Positions 29,901 through 42,240 are shown, numbered from the stretch's first letter. The stretch is 64,000 nt of DNA from Henricia sp. BOLD:AAB3569 (GCA_037783545.1 JBBELK010000376.1:62001-126000); one strand, 5' to 3'. Notes: generated by a model from the sequence alone, not told the origin. Numbers and translations: made by a program.

Positions 29901-30940
29901 TAAACGAAAGCCCTGAGTTTATACTCGTGTTCCTACTGCCCATAATGCGCGATCTCAAAATATCGATGTGTGCAGCACTTTCAACAAACACACGCAGGTG
30001 TGAATCCACATACAATCGCGGACGTCCCTTTGTTCCTCTTTTGTTTGGACATAGTCTATTTTTCCTTACTCTCGTTGGTTTTGTACAGGAGCGAATCGCG
30101 GACGTTCGCTTGCCAATCGCGGACGATATTGTTCTCTTTGTTAGACCTCCCTAAAACGTCCACGATATGATGATGTAGGAAAATACATGTACACTGCAAA
30201 ATGTCAAAACGGCTAAGAATTTTTGGGAGTTTTACCGATTTACACAAAAATGTATTTATAATTGAGAATAAAGGTGTATTTTGCCAGTCTTAAATACATG
30301 TATTACGTTATAAGATCGGCTAGGGACTTGGAGACTGATAATGGCTTTCACTTTGCAGCCTAGGCCATTATGTTTAAGAAAGGCAAAATTAAGTTATTCC
30401 CTATCTAATGCACTTCAATTTAAGTTTTGAAAAGATCAGTAAATTATTAATTAATGTTTTGAACACATCAGGTGGGTCACATCATCTGCAGTCTTTGCTT
30501 GTAATTGTAAACAAGAAAAAGAAAGTATTTAAACGAAATTCATAGGGCATGAACATTTAAGTGATCCAAGCTGTGCAAATGTATGATAAAAACTTGTGTT
30601 TAATAGCTCAGTGCATCATCCAGGACCCCATTTTCATTTACGAAATCGCTTCATTAAATGAAGATTAGTTAATCACCATTAGTCAATGCAGCGTGCCTTT
30701 AAATGTAACGTCAAAAACAACATTTAACAGATGTTTGATGCTCAACACGTGATTAGGTCTGCCAAATCTCTTTAAACGAAGGGAGCTTTCATATTACAAA
30801 TTTGCTTCATTAAATGAATTAATCTCTTGACAAATGAAGCCAATTTGTTTCATGAAATCTTGGTCAAATGAGGCAATTTCCCTAACGAGAACGGTGTTTG
30901 TGTTACAGAAAAGTAAGAAACTGCTTCCACAAAACAAAAG
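29900..30940. other. No gene recognised
   Basis: Contains repeated CTTCATTAAATGAA-type palindromes around 30650 and 30800 and GTTTTACCGATTTACAC at 30229, which also occurs near 48445. No coding evidence. Confidence 0.4.
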
Positions 30941-30942
30941 AC

Positions 30943-31347
30943 GGTGATTGTCCCGGGCGCGTATTTTTCTTTTACACCACAGCGAGGGGTACACCCCAAT
31001 TTTTCAACCCGAATAGAGTGTACTAAGTTTCCAATGACTGATACTTCTGAAGTGACAATCTTGGAAATAGCCAGAACTCTTACTCTCACTGTTAGAGAAA
31101 AAGAAGAAACCGAGAAATTTCGAAAAATCCCGAACCAACACTGAGATTCGAACCAGGGACCTTGATATTACAAGTCGAGCTCTCTTCTAACCAGACCACG
31201 AAGCTAGTTGCAAACCCACCGTATTCAAAACCCTAAATTCCTTAAAAATAACCAACCCTAACCTCTCAAGACGCTAAAAAGTACAAAACCCCTCATTTTC
31301 CCTTCGCAGTGGTGTAAACAAAAATTACGCTCCCGGGGCAGTCACTT
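30943..31347. mobile_element. TIR element enclosing a tRNA-like SINE
   Basis: The left end GTGATTGTCCCGGGCGCGTA and the right end GCTCCCGGGGCAGTCACTT are inverted repeats extending about 48 bases. Inside, on the - strand, lies a tRNA-like unit (31140-31205) with CGTGGTCTGGTTAGAAGAG and B-box GGTTCGAATCTC. Confidence 0.65.
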
Positions 31348-31349
31348 AA

Positions 31350-32400
31350 GGGTGCTTGGTAATTTTAACGTCTCTCTATTAAGTGGGTTATATAAGTGGA
31401 AACTAAGGTTCAATTTTTATCATCGGCTTTAGAGCTTTCATATAAGGAAAAACACTACCTTACTAATCATCAACAACTTTGTCTTTCACCCTCAACTTCT
31501 TGCGCACATCTGCACACTGGCAGTTATTGACCTGGACAATTTCCCGTTCAGAATACTTTGAACATTTTGTGCGGACAAAATCTGTGAAGATAAAAACAAG
31601 CAATACCTGTACAATATTTTGAAGGTCTTAGAACAAATACAATTTTAAAAAGTCAAACAAGAACAACCTTTAAATAAACAAAACAAAACTAGATTTACCT
31701 GCGACTGGAAATATATGGTCACACTTCACTGAAATGAATCACAAAATTAACAAACGTATATTTGTTATTCACAGCACAGCTGCTATTGTGTACAATACTA
31801 TCAATAATCCACTTCCTTATATTGTTCACGATTAATCAGTTAACAGATCCTTCAACTATCAAAAATTTATTCAAACAAGTTAAAATTCGGCAGCAGATAG
31901 AGGCCTGGCAGCGAGTGGTCCGACATGGGCATGGTCCGGCAGTGCACGGGTGGTCTTGCAGCGGTTGGTCAGTGCAGTATCGCAGTTTGTGGGGCCATGC
32001 GGAGTTGACCCTATACCATAATTTTACTACTAGAATTGCTACTGATTTAATGGGCGCAAAGAAAGGAATGTCACAGAATACTTCTTTGAATTTCCTGGGC
32101 CTTCTTCCTCACTGTCGGTCGATTTTTGCATTTTGCCAAGCCTTCTCAAATTTAGGAGTATACAAGCAATAAACCAGTTTGTAAAGAATAACAAATACGT
32201 ACGTGTATTGTAGATGACTTTGTTTTATCAGAAATATCCGAGTGCAGTCCTGAGTCCAGCTTTGATGCTCTTGATTTTGTTCTTCTCCAGTCTCTACCTT
32301 GGAACATTTGCTGGGTTGAAGACAAATACACTTGCCCACTTTCTCTTCTGTACTGATGGATCTCCGTGTTGTTGCAGAGTGTTCCAGTGTCCCAGTGTCT
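31350..32400. other. No gene recognised
   Basis: An open + frame at 31762-32172 has a hydrophobic start but no recognisable domain or splice context. It is more likely chance. Confidence 0.35.
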
Positions 32401-32437
32401 GGCCCTCGAAACTGGAACATCCTAGTTTAGGTGTGGG

Positions 32438-32457
32438 GGGGGGGGGGGGGGGGGGTT
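32438..32457. repeat. Poly-G tract
   Basis: Uninterrupted run of about 19 G. Confidence 0.95.
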
Positions 32458-32479
32458 TGTGGGCCAAAAAGGCTTGCTC

Positions 32480-33310
32480 TGGTGCCTTCTGAGGTTCTGT
32501 GGACATTCTCGTGTCATATGTGACCAGGCTGATCACATTGCAGGCAGATGGGGTTACCCTATGCATCCCACTGCGGCTGTCGTCTTGGTCTCGGCTTGGC
32601 CGCAAGTGTTAATCATAGCTGGCTCATTTCATTTTGCATTGCAGCCATCATCTTGGCCAGTTCTTGTTGTTGTTGAACAGTGGTCTGTAGCATCGTCTGG
32701 GTGCTTTTAGCTGGTCTTGCATCTGTATACTGGCTTGAGCAGACCGGACCTGGATGCTCTCTCCACAACCACGATATGCAGCTAGATGAAGAGCCTCTTC
32801 GCAATCATCCTCAAAAGTCATGTCTGGCCTCCTCCGCAGTTTCGTACGAATCATTATTTGGATGTCAATGTCTGCAATACCAGCGATAAACCTATCACGC
32901 TAAAAGCTGGTCTGGTCTACTGACTGTATCAGGATCCCACTGCTGTAGTTGACTCAGGGAAAATTATCTAAGGGTTTCCCCTGCAAATTGTCGCCGCCCG
33001 TGGAACTGCTGTATGAGAGCTGATGTTGGCTTCTTGTCCTCAAACACCTCAACGAGCCCCTCGAAAGTCGTCTCGGCCCCCGTCTATCCTCTGGAGGCAT
33101 CATAAGCATCTCTCGTCTGGCTTTTCCGCCCAGGTACTTGAGGAGGATCTGTGGCGGTTGCTCCTCTGGGATGTTTCATGCTTGAAGCATAGCACCCATA
33201 TCCAGCACCCATTTCTCAACAGTTGGGTCGTTGACGCTCTTCTCGGTACCAGTGAACACATTTATCTTAAAGTCAACTGGCACAAAATGTAACATGGTGG
33301 GTTGCTTATG
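32480..33310 (-). pseudogene. Ty3/Gypsy-type retrotransposon gag, decayed
   Basis: Gag packages retrotransposon RNA. Read on the - strand from about 33270: VFTGTEKSVNDPTVEKWV, then ILLKYLGGKARREMLM, FEGLVEVFEDKKPTSALIQQ and FHGRRQFAGETL. This is the retrotransposon gag (capsid-like) pattern. It continues with DRFIAGIADIDIQIMIRTK, a charged TFEDDCEEALHLAAYR helix, a Gln-rich stretch (ELAKMMAAMQNEM) and a broken CCHC zinc knuckle (CLQCDQPGH) near 32535. Stops and frame changes interrupt it several times. No pol or LTR was recognised nearby. Confidence 0.75.
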
Positions 33311-34120
33311 CTTGGGCAGGCCCACCATTGCCATCCACGCCTCCTCTATTCATATCTGTGCCGACAATCCTACTTCTGACACGTTATAAACTGGGTTTTT
33401 TGTTGAGCTCGAGAGTGCCGGCTGCGATAAAGGAGCACGAAAGAGTGGTGGTTGATGTTGTAAGAGCATTTTAATTAATGACAAAAATAATAATATAATT
33501 TAAACAAATTCCCTTTGCCAGTGGTTGCAAGGTTATGATGTAATCCCCACAGTAAAACATATTCCAAAAGGATACATATGATAATGGCAGATACACTTAA
33601 ATTAAAGTTTGAATTGAATAAAATTGCTTAAGAAAAACTATCAAGTCAGTCAGCTATAGAACTGAATTGCGGCAATTTGAACCTCAATGGTCACGGTACA
33701 CGGTACATGTATTAAACAAATAATTCCACCAAACTGTAAAATCGAATTCCCTTGCAAAAAAATGCACACAACAACAAACATGAAAATGATTATGTACTAG
33801 GGGTCCATTAAATACACAGCACATTAACTACTTTTGATCGTATAATTGGAGGTAGGTACATGTCAAAATGAATAATAAAAGTGGGATACCTTTGATATTC
33901 AGTTATTTCTTTTGACCCATCCACCCACAACTTCTAAAAAAAGATCAAAATTTGTTAACATTGACTATTTTGAATGGCCCCTTACCCCATGATATCTCAC
34001 TACAGCTTAGGATCCACAGGGTATGTGGTTAATGACTTAATTACTAGATGTTGTGTCAAGCCTAATTAGGGGGTGGGGGAGGTGTCTCACATATAGGCCT
34101 GGGTATGGCCATTGCATTTA
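33310..34120. other. AT-rich non-coding region
   Basis: Nothing recognised apart from the likely 5' remainder of the gag element. Confidence 0.4.
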
Positions 34121-34124
34121 AACT

Positions 34125-34160
34125 ACAGGGTGTATCAGAAAAAAATATATACATTTAGAA
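34125..34160. mobile_element. Isolated mariner-type terminal sequence
   Basis: ACAGGGTGTATCAGAAAAAA looks like the end of a mariner-family element. No inverted partner was found in the window. Confidence 0.4.
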
Positions 34161-34164
34161 CAAT

Positions 34165-35380
34165 CTCAAAAAAATTAACATCTTACAAGTTTCTGAATAT
34201 TTTTCTATACATATTGGTAGGCAAACCTCTCATAATCATTATGCATACTTCACGCATGACTGATTATGGGTTATTTTTGGAATATTGGTAAAAGTGGTTT
34301 GCGCACAAAAACAGACAGGTTTTTTTTTACACAAAAGTTATCAGAGATAAATGCGCACAACCTTTTCTTACGTTATGCCAAAAATTGTAAATGTACGTTG
34401 ATATTAACCCTTCATTTCCCAAAACTTTAGCCAAAGCATACATGTACAGTGCGTGTAGCATACAAGTTACCAACACCTGGACACATTTTAAAAAGGGTCA
34501 ATGGGGAAGACAGAGTCAACTGAAACTCGTGCATCGTGGATTATCATTTACACTTATTTGCAGTCCAGTTGTCATGGGGCCCATCAAAGGCAAGACACTC
34601 CGCGACACAGCTGCTCCAAGCTGCCTGAGGCTGAGATGCTTGCAGCTGCTACCGTACACGTAGGCCTACTTCTGCTTCTAACACCTTGTTGGTTTCGTCT
34701 TCCCCATTTGTTTTTTTGTATTGTCATCATGCTTGGTAAGGGGCAACCAAACCGCTCCTTGCCTTTGAAGGTAGGAGTGGTTTCATTACCAAAGGAACAT
34801 TAGTCAACACATGGCGGTATCAGCTGGGAATATACATATAGCATGGTGTGCGTTGGGTCGGCCTGCTGGAACGTGATTTTTATGAGACTGGTTGCTGCCT
34901 TGTCTCGTCTTAACTAAAACCGACAAGACTGCAGTAATGTTTGACTGTTATGGGACTGCATCTTTCTGTCTTTAAGATCGTCTTTAATTCCAAAGCACTG
35001 AATTTCTTCGGCTAAACGTTCCTCTTTGTGCTTTTGTCCCATGCAAACCTGATCCCATGATCCTAGTTACAATAGTGCCCTGTTGAACCATTTTTTTTTC
35101 GGCTGAAATTCAATCGATTTTGTCATGGTCTTGTCCATCACTTTAACATGTACGTGTAAACTTCTCCGGAACAGAACGTGCAGATAACAATAGCAAGATT
35201 TACCGTTTGAAGTCTTCACGTCATCTTTTGAACTCGAAGTACCGTACTATAAATTCTATCATATTGTTTTCTTCTTCTATTTGTTCAACTTTAGATATCA
35301 CTAAAACAACTGGACTTTTAAGTGCAAGGTTTTTGTTACGTCACCCACGGACCTGTAGAGAAGAACCAAAGTCACTCTAC
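34165..35380. other. No gene recognised
   Basis: Short open frames (34391-34803) lack domains or splice support. Confidence 0.4.
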
Positions 35381-35383
35381 CTA

Positions 35384-35476
35384 ACACTATGAGCAACTAC
35401 CAATGGAAATTGGGCACACACCATTGTTAATAACAATGGTTTGTGCCCTATTTCCATTGTTGGTTGCTCATAGTGT
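35384..35476. repeat. Foldback hairpin
   Basis: ACACTATGAGCAACTACCAA pairs with TTGGTTGCTCATAGTGT, and the arms meet at TTGTTAATAACAA. About 45 bases of stem. Likely a MITE. Confidence 0.75.
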
Positions 35477-35623
35477 AAGAATATCAGATGCACCTTTGCT
35501 GTTATGCTAATAAGTGCACAAATCTGTGTAGGGAAATGGTGGTCACGTGGAAGACTAGGTTTAATATGTGAATTTTCCAAGAAAGTGATAACAAAAAAGG
35601 ACATGTCAAATGTACACGCCAAG

Positions 35624-35830
35624 CAGGGTTGTAGTCGAGTCCATCACCACAAGTCCCTGGGTCTTAATTCAAGTCACAAACTATTCAAATAAACTCCAAC
35701 AAAATATTTCGTTTGTGCGTGTTCACCCTTTGCTTCTTGTTACTAGACTTGTGCGGGACTTGTCACGGACTCGTGATTTTATCGGCTCTGGACTTGTGAT
35801 AGACTTGTAATGGACTCGACTACAACCCTG
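35624..35830. mobile_element. hAT-type MITE, 207 bases, with 8-base target duplication
   Basis: The ends are CAGGGTTGTAGTCGAGTCCA and TGGACTCGACTACAACCCTG. The flanks ACGCCAAG and ACGCCATG form an 8-base target duplication with one mismatch, diagnostic of hAT. A CAGGGTTGTAGTCGAGTC end is, as I recall, common in animal hAT MITEs. Confidence 0.9.
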
Positions 35831-36505
35831 ACGCCATGCTCCTTGTGGACAATTAATTTACAAAACTAGCCGTGCTCAATTAGACTTTTTCGAAATATAT
35901 TACATGTACAACATTTACGTATAATTGTTGATGCATCATGTAAACAGCTTGTGTTACACTCTAAATGTGTGATTGTGTGGAATATTACTAAGACAGTAAA
36001 GGGGACTTTGCATGGTCTTTAAAACTACTGTGGTAGACTTTTCCGGGAAAAAACGTAACAAATCACGTCACTGTTTGAAACCCACCCCCTCCCTTTACAG
36101 TCAACAAGGTACAGTACATTTCATAAAACTGTTTCCACGTAACGTAGCACAAAAGAAGCAGATTTGCACAAAATGAAGACGGCCATTTGTAACATTTTGC
36201 TTTTAAAGCCAGAAGAGTTTATTTCTCCTTTTAAAAAGTGAATACATATGCCATCATGTTTATAGTAGTATAAAAATGTATACTGTACATGTAGTTTAGT
36301 TTCACATAAAAAACAGTTCTTGGATATAGAGGACTGTTAAAGCATTAAAAGTATTAACTAACGTGTTGTAAGTACTTCCTTCAGGGTCAGTTTTAAGTCC
36401 AGTATTTAAGTAAGATGGGAAGTAATCTTCTTTGTGAGGTTGAACTGGACCCTGCTATAGAAGTATGTCCTTTTTCATTGACAACCAAAGAGATGAATCC
36501 ATTAT

Positions 36506-37039
36506 ATACTCTCCAACAAAAGAAACTGCTCTTTCAGCTATGGCAGATAACTCGCTTGAATAAACTGTTAATGAAAGTCCATTAAACCTTTCAAATGGTT
36601 AACCGAACTTGAAATGTACAAAATGTGTTCTTCGTGTTCTCAGAGGTTGCTGAAAACTTACTTGCCAATATTGAAGTCACAAAGTCAGTATCGAGTGTGT
36701 CCCCTTTGTGCATTAATCACTGCTATGTGCATCTTCGCCTCATGGAGCCAATGACACGCGCATGAAAGAGAATATTGACTTTTGGGTAGTCCTTTTATAC
36801 GGCTTGCTAACGAGACCTGAACTTTATGGAATTCTGTTACATAACAACCTGTAGGACCCTATTGTGAAATCAACACCCCGGCATGCCTAAGTCCTGCACT
36901 ATGCCATGAGCAGGTTTTGAGTGCATAACCTTTTTCTAACAATGTCAGAGAATATTGTCTGTGAATTTGGTGTTTATTTTCCACCTTGAAAAAATACAGC
37001 AATTTTTACCATGCACAATTTCTTTTGTTGGAGAGTATA
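36506..37039. mobile_element. Tc1/mariner-type MITE, ~534 bases
   Basis: The left end TATACTCTCCAACAAAAGAA and the right end TTCTTTTGTTGGAGAGTATA are perfect inverted repeats beside TA. The interior is non-coding and probably a deletion derivative. Confidence 0.85.
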
Positions 37040-38150
37040 TATAAAATTTGATATTGTTACTAAATGTACAGGTAGGTATCCCAGAGGAGCAAATTGATGT
37101 ACACTTTGTAGTAACCGTAGTTATGGCCGAGTACATGTAAATATGAATGTGAATAATTGTAACTAAACCTGTTATAAAATGGAAATAATTGAAAAGTTGG
37201 TCATGACTTTTTTTATTTTTTAAATTACTTATCAGACTGGAAAACAAATCTTTAAAAAATTTCAGCCAGTGTATGTTTTTTTTTCACAAGGTTTGAAGCC
37301 ATGATCAATTTCTCCATTATTCTTTCCATACAATTTTTGCTTTAAAATATGCTGAATTTTGTTCTGGTATAAAATAAAATGTTTCTGTAAAAAAAAAGGA
37401 AAAAAAATATGTGCCTTTGTCTCTTTTAACTGAATAATCATATTATTGTTTTAACATTCAAATCTGCCCTAACCCAAGTTACAGTTGGTTAAAAGGGTCA
37501 AATTTTGTAATTGTTTTGCAGATATTACTGCTTAGTAAAAAATAAATGGGGACAAAAATAAAAACACAATTTTATGTACTACAAATGTACACTAAAACAG
37601 CTTCCATAAAATGTTGTCCAAAGCATAATGTCGCCACTTCAATCAGTCTTTGAAAACCTTGTAAAATCCACTACACTGTACATGTAGTTTATCAACATTT
37701 TGATTATCTTTTAATTAAAACAAACTACGTTTTGTAATTGCCAAACTTACTGGTAGTGAATACAGTGCTGAGATGATGCATTGTAAAGACAATATAAAAC
37801 AAATTATCTTCACCTTTGCTTAAGTACTTGACATTCTGTTCACTTGTTTATGAGACCGACATATTTCCTAGCTCTATCAAAAAAATAGAAAATAAAACAT
37901 ACGAAACAAAGCTGCATCATTACAACTGAGCTTTATCAACGTGCTCGTCATCGATTGTCTAACAGGCTGTAAAAATATACATTTTGTGTATCACAAAATG
38001 AGGTAGAAAAGACATAGAAAAATAAATATCAAATGCAAATTTACTTTTTAAAGCAGAATAACAAATAGTACACAAATAGTAACAAGTAATGTAAAAAAAC
38101 ATAACGTTTGGAGAAACATTTTCTTATACAAGGGCCAATTTCCTAACATT
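37040..38150. other. AT-rich non-coding region
   Basis: No domain, splice-supported exon or structured repeat seen. Confidence 0.5.
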
Positions 38151-38159
38151 TTATATAAA

Positions 38160-38275
38160 TGTGCCTCATACACTGCAGACCATTCTGTTGCATCAGTTCA
38201 GTGGTATTGGGATCAAATCCCAATGATGACCATAATGTATGATTTTCTCTCATCACACTATCAGGAGCCAATTGC
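38160..38275 (+). repeat. tRNA-like SINE fragment
   Basis: GGGATCAAATCCC at 38209 fits a degraded B-box. It is followed by ATTTTCTCTCATCACAC, as in the SINE debris near 3880. Weak. Confidence 0.35.
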
Positions 38276-38303
38276 ACGTTGAAAAAAGTTTAAGCGAGGA
38301 GAA

Positions 38304-38877
38304 ATGGCCTATGTGCCAAAGGACTATGCTGGGATTATAGAAAGAGCCAGGACATTAAATCCATTTGAAACTGTTAACATGCAAACTCGGGACATGTCTG
38401 ACTACAATGCATTTTCCAAGGGAAACTTGAAGACGGCAATGTTGAAAGACGTCAACAGTAACACAAATGCAAAGATACGATCAATAATGTGGTATTCCTA
38501 CAGACAGAGCGAGGTCAGGAATGTGGAAGAAGGGACACTGTCGTTAGTGGACCATCAAGATGAAATTTAAGGCCGTTATACTTTGAATGAACTTGAGAAC
38601 TGGATGAGATTTCAGCCCCTCAAACGGATCAACGACCTCACCAAAAACGTTGAGGCAAAATACGCCGAAAATCAAGTACAGATCAAGCATGCTAAGTACA
38701 AAGACCTAAATAGAAAAGGTCATCAATAAGGGGGTGCTTCCTGAAAAACATCGATTGTTTTTCATTCAGCTGCCGCACGTCGGGCCAGACGTGCCCGTAG
38801 TTCGACCAGTTGGGGGAGACGAAAGTGACGAGGACAGTGACACTGATGACTATGTGTACTTATATGCATGCACATGA
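38304..38877 (+). pseudogene. C-terminal exon of a DUF7869-like (second type) transposase-family protein
   Basis: The frame reads KDYAGIIERARTLNPFETVN, then YNAFSKGNLKTAM and AKIRSIMWYSYRQSEV. It meets a stop at 38568. Coding-like sequence continues in the same frame (NELENWMRFQ ... HAKYKDLNRK), shifts by one base near 38712 and ends KGVLPEKHRLFFIQLP plus an acidic tail. As I recall, this succession (Asn-Pro-Phe, a Lys-Ile-x-x-Ile region, then Lys-Tyr-x-Asp-Leu and a Pro-x-x-His-x-x-Phe motif) is the C-terminus of multi-copy invertebrate proteins whose N-terminal half matches 50.3-54.5 kb. One stop and one frameshift make it a relic. Confidence 0.55.
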
Positions 38878-38977
38878 TGTTTTAAATAGCATAACCATCA
38901 ATAGGCCTATATAGTTGTTGAACATAAAACTATCTTTATTTAATACTTGAATATAAAGATAGTACTATGCAAAACAT

Positions 38978-39042
38978 ACCGTGTTAATCTAAGAAGAAGG
39001 TCAAGTCCATTTGGACATAACCCCCTTCTTAGATTAACGGTA
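38978..39042. repeat. Small hairpin, ~20-base stem
   Basis: CCGTGTTAATCTAAGAAG pairs with CTTCTTAGATTAACGG across a short loop. Possibly the core of a MITE. Confidence 0.6.
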
Positions 39043-39043
39043 C

Positions 39044-39530
39044 TTGAAAATGGCAAAAACAACTACATTGTACATTACAATTTTTTTCATAATAACAACT
39101 ATTTTAAAGTTAGTCTCCGTAATGCAAGAAATAATCATGCATCCATTATGGCATTTCATCACGAAAAACAATGAAACCCCGGTTTGCCATTTTTCTCAAA
39201 ATGCACTCCATGTGACTTAACCCCCTTTTACATCTAGGGTCCTCAATTCTGATGACGTCTTCAGACAAGCCGGATTTGTTAGAAGGAAATTTGACAAATT
39301 AAGAACACAATGGAGCAATAATTACATGTACTCAAATGCACTCTGGTGTGAGCAGCAGTCTAAGAAAAGCTAATGAAATTGTTACACGGAATAGTATACA
39401 TGAAGATGGTGACCCATCACCTATTGGAAATTTAAATTCCCTGAACTTACAGCACATCATAGAAATCTGTTATTTACGAACTACCGGAATGTGAATATAA
39501 AGACTCCCTGTAACAAAGGCCATAATAATA
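39044..39530. other. Unrecognised, weak coding-like stretch
   Basis: Around 39250-39360 a + frame gives DVFRQAGFVRRKFDKLRTQW. It looks coding-like but matches no family I know. It may be transposon debris. Confidence 0.3.
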
Positions 39531-39534
39531 ATAA

Positions 39535-39925
39535 TGAATATTTGTAATGCGCCGGTATCCATCAGAAAGATGCTCAGGGCTGTGAGAATGTTGAGAACAA
39601 GGAATAGGTGAAAACAGTCATTTGGGAAAAAACATAAATAGAAAAACACAACATAATATCCCTCAGGGCGTGTGGTCTAGTATGTATGAAGCGGGACTCC
39701 CAATCAGAGGTTGTGGGTTCAAGCCCCACTATGACCAACATGTCAGTGTCCCTGGGCAAGGCACTTAATCCCAGTTGCATCGTCAACCCAAGCGACATTT
39801 GTGAAGCTGTCAGGGGAATGCCACAATCTAACTGCTGATATAGGGTTGAGCGCCTGGCCAGCAGCCACCTAGTTGAAGCAAAGTGGTTCTGGTTATCTTC
39901 CGATGGCAGCGGTAATACATGTAAG
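39535..39925 (+). repeat. tRNA-derived SINE, copy 2 (+ strand)
   Basis: A tRNA-like head (39668-39740: GTGTGGTCTAGTATGTATGA, B-box GGGTTCAAGCCCC) is followed by the body with CCTGGGCAAGGCACTTAATC and GGGGAATGCCACAATCTAAC. It is the same family as 26950-27275 in the opposite orientation. The 152-codon antisense frame over it is an artefact. Confidence 0.85.
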
Positions 39926-40189
39926 GGGCCGTCCATAAAGTACCTACGCATGAAATGCCGACTTTTTAGTGCCCCCTCTCCCCCTATACGCAGGGCGTAC
40001 GCAGTGGCTTCAGTGGGTGTCTTCAGTCCCATATTTATTGTACGTCATTAAACACAAGCAGTGGAAATTACTTTTTATCCATGGCATTGCTAAGCAAATC
40101 AATTATCTCTAACAAGATCTTAAAATGTATGGTAAGATTAGCATAGAGCTCATTGATTTAAGAAATGGAAAATGCTACATGTACCAAGG

Positions 40190-40225
40190 TCTTCTGTTGG
40201 CAGATGATGATGATGATGATGCAAG
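40190..40225. repeat. (GAT)n microsatellite
   Basis: Six tandem GATGAT-type triplets. Confidence 0.9.
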
Positions 40226-40319
40226 GGTCACTTGGAGTTTATAGATGGTGCCACTGTATTTTCTTCTTTAAACTTCTCCATTTGGCCTCTATTGCTCATG
40301 ATAAAGGAATTGCCTTATA

Positions 40320-40860
40320 GATAGCTTGAGAAGAAAACAGTCTGACGGGCAATCTGTGGTTTGGAAGAGAAAAGCTAAACCGATCATGGAGGAAACTGTA
40401 GGGATCTGGTCCCAATCTGCCCTTCCTAAATTAAGTACACCGAAAATTGTACACTCCCCCACCCCCCATTTTTTGTTTGGAACAGTCAACTACTGGGACA
40501 TGTACATTCTTAGAAGTGGTGAATTCTGTGGGGCCATTCTTGAATAAGACCACAGAATAAGCACATCAAGAAATGTATATGGTCTGACCGAGGAGGGTTC
40601 TAGTCCTCTCTTCTTATCAGGTGTAACAAAACGATTAGCCTCAACAGAGATTGCATTATTTGGAAGATTAAACAAAGAACCAAAGAAATACAATTTTCCC
40701 CTGTTGACTTGTGTTAGCGTTGCGAGATACCAAGTGCATGCAGGAAATCCAAACAGTTCAATGGCAAGTATGGCTGCTCATGGTGTCTCCACCCAGAGAG
40801 CAAGTTGCAAAGAGCAGGCTTCACACTACTGTTCCCTTTGGTAAAGTCCTAAGAAGAAAG
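40320..40860 (+). pseudogene. CACTA/Tnp2-like transposase remnant
   Basis: At 40720-40800 one frame reads SKQFNGKYGCSWCLHPE. This matches the Gln-Phe-Asn-Gly then Cys-x-x-Cys-x-His-Pro-Gly motif of EnSpm/CACTA Tnp2-type transposases. An upstream frame with VNYWDMYILRSGEFC (40488-40535) could correspond to the Trp-x-x-Ser-Glu region preceding it. Only scattered motifs survive. Confidence 0.45.
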
Positions 40861-41225
40861 CAAGATCATTTAAAGAAGATGCCCATCAGTCCACTGACGA
40901 ATCCAACAACCCAGATCACTGTGTCAATTCGACATTCAGTGAGTGTGTTACTTTTGCATTAACTGGAAGCTTATGGCAGTTGTAGCGCCGGTATTTGTGT
41001 TGTTCGTGCAATGCTGACTAAGATGAGTGGCACATATAGTCCTGTTGTTTTGAGAAAATCACTGTCCAGTTATTTATGACTGATATTTCAATGCCAGGAA
41101 TGGTCCTAACAAGAAACAAATCTTAATAGTCATAACTCTGTTTCTAAAAATATGCAAAAAGAAAGTGTCATGTTAAAATTAAATAGGCACCAGGTCACAT
41201 GACCTCAGGCTAGAGCGGTCAGAAA

Positions 41226-41400
41226 CATCATGGAGTTCACGTACGCAGACCTATGTCAGAAGTGGCCGGTTCTGCCTGCTCAGCTTAAAAGCGAGCATGC
41301 AGACATTATCAAGTACATGTAAGTTTGCGAGAAGAAGAAAAGAACACGTGCTTGCAGTTCTTCCGACGGGTTCGGGAAGAGTTTTTGAAGGAGCCATTGT
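41226..41400 (+). pseudogene. RecQ-like helicase fragment, copy 1
   Basis: From about 41285 the frame LSSTCKFARRRKEHVLAVLP precedes a Walker A altered to TGSGRV by a one-base insertion (TTCGGGAAGAG against TTCGGAAAGAG in copy 2). An upstream frame, MEFTYADLCQKWPVLPAQL at 41231, may be its N-terminal piece. Sequence after 41400 does not resemble helicase motifs. The nucleotide match to 57420-57490 is strong. Confidence 0.5.
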
Positions 41401-41404
41401 ACAC

Positions 41405-42240
41405 ACTAATGTGCCCATGAGAAAGGTTCCCCTGGTCTTTGCTGACATTAAGCAATTATCCCATGACCCCAACATCATGATGAACGTTCTGTCGAGGACC
41501 TTGTACCTGAACAGAAGGCACCTCACTAAAACCCTGTTTTGGAGAGTACCTACAATTGGACAATTGCTACAAGGAAAATAGGAACAGATGTCACGTTTTG
41601 CGGCTTTGCTTGTGGAATGCAATGTATGTAGTTGTCAGAGGTACGTACATGTACATGCAAGTATAAATTACTTTATTAAATGTACTTTATTTGATGTATT
41701 CGGAGAGTACTTAAAATGGGGATTTTATTATCTAGAAATAGGGGTATAGAGTATTTTGGGATATTTAAAGAACTACCCAGTATACCCAAGATACAAAAAG
41801 TTGTGCTAAAGAAGTGTCACTCGTACATTATCGTACAGAAGGAACAAAAGATATGACCCACCGAGAAGTAGATGTGAACTTCACAAAGAATGGCGATTGC
41901 AACAATGCCACTATATTGTGTCCAGGTATAGTAACCACAATAACCACACAGGGGCCGAGAACAGAACACTAAGAATTTTCGTCAAAAAGAGGGACTTCCA
42001 GGGATTTATTTTTCAGACGGTTTTTAGCGTATAATTATCGTTTGCGTTATTCGCTCTACAAAATTTGTATATTGTTAACCTGTACATCAAAAGAAAGAGC
42101 ACTTTCTGCTATTTGCAAGTGATCACACAGCAGGTAATCACGACAGTGAACATTTGTCGATGAACAAAAAAAAATATGGAGGCATTTGCAAAAGTGGAAA
42201 GTCGTTGCAGATGACATGAAAGTCGAGTAGAAACTAATTC
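41405..42240. other. No gene recognised
   Basis: The + frame to 41581 continues from the helicase fragment without a known motif. The remainder shows no coding or repeat signal. Confidence 0.35.

Noticed and set aside
32438..32457. G-quadruplex regulatory element
   Set aside because: A plain homopolymer run inside decayed gag sequence; no evidence beyond composition.
39668..39740. Intact tRNA gene
   Set aside because: A- and B-box-like motifs are present, but the acceptor stem does not pair well and the unit continues into a SINE body found twice in the window.
39574..40032. 152-codon frame on the - strand
   Set aside because: It is antisense to a tRNA-derived SINE and encodes only SINE sequence.
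41400..41581. Helicase continuation after the Walker A fragment
   Set aside because: The open frame does not show motif Ia, II or later helicase motifs; probably unrelated sequence joined to the fragment.
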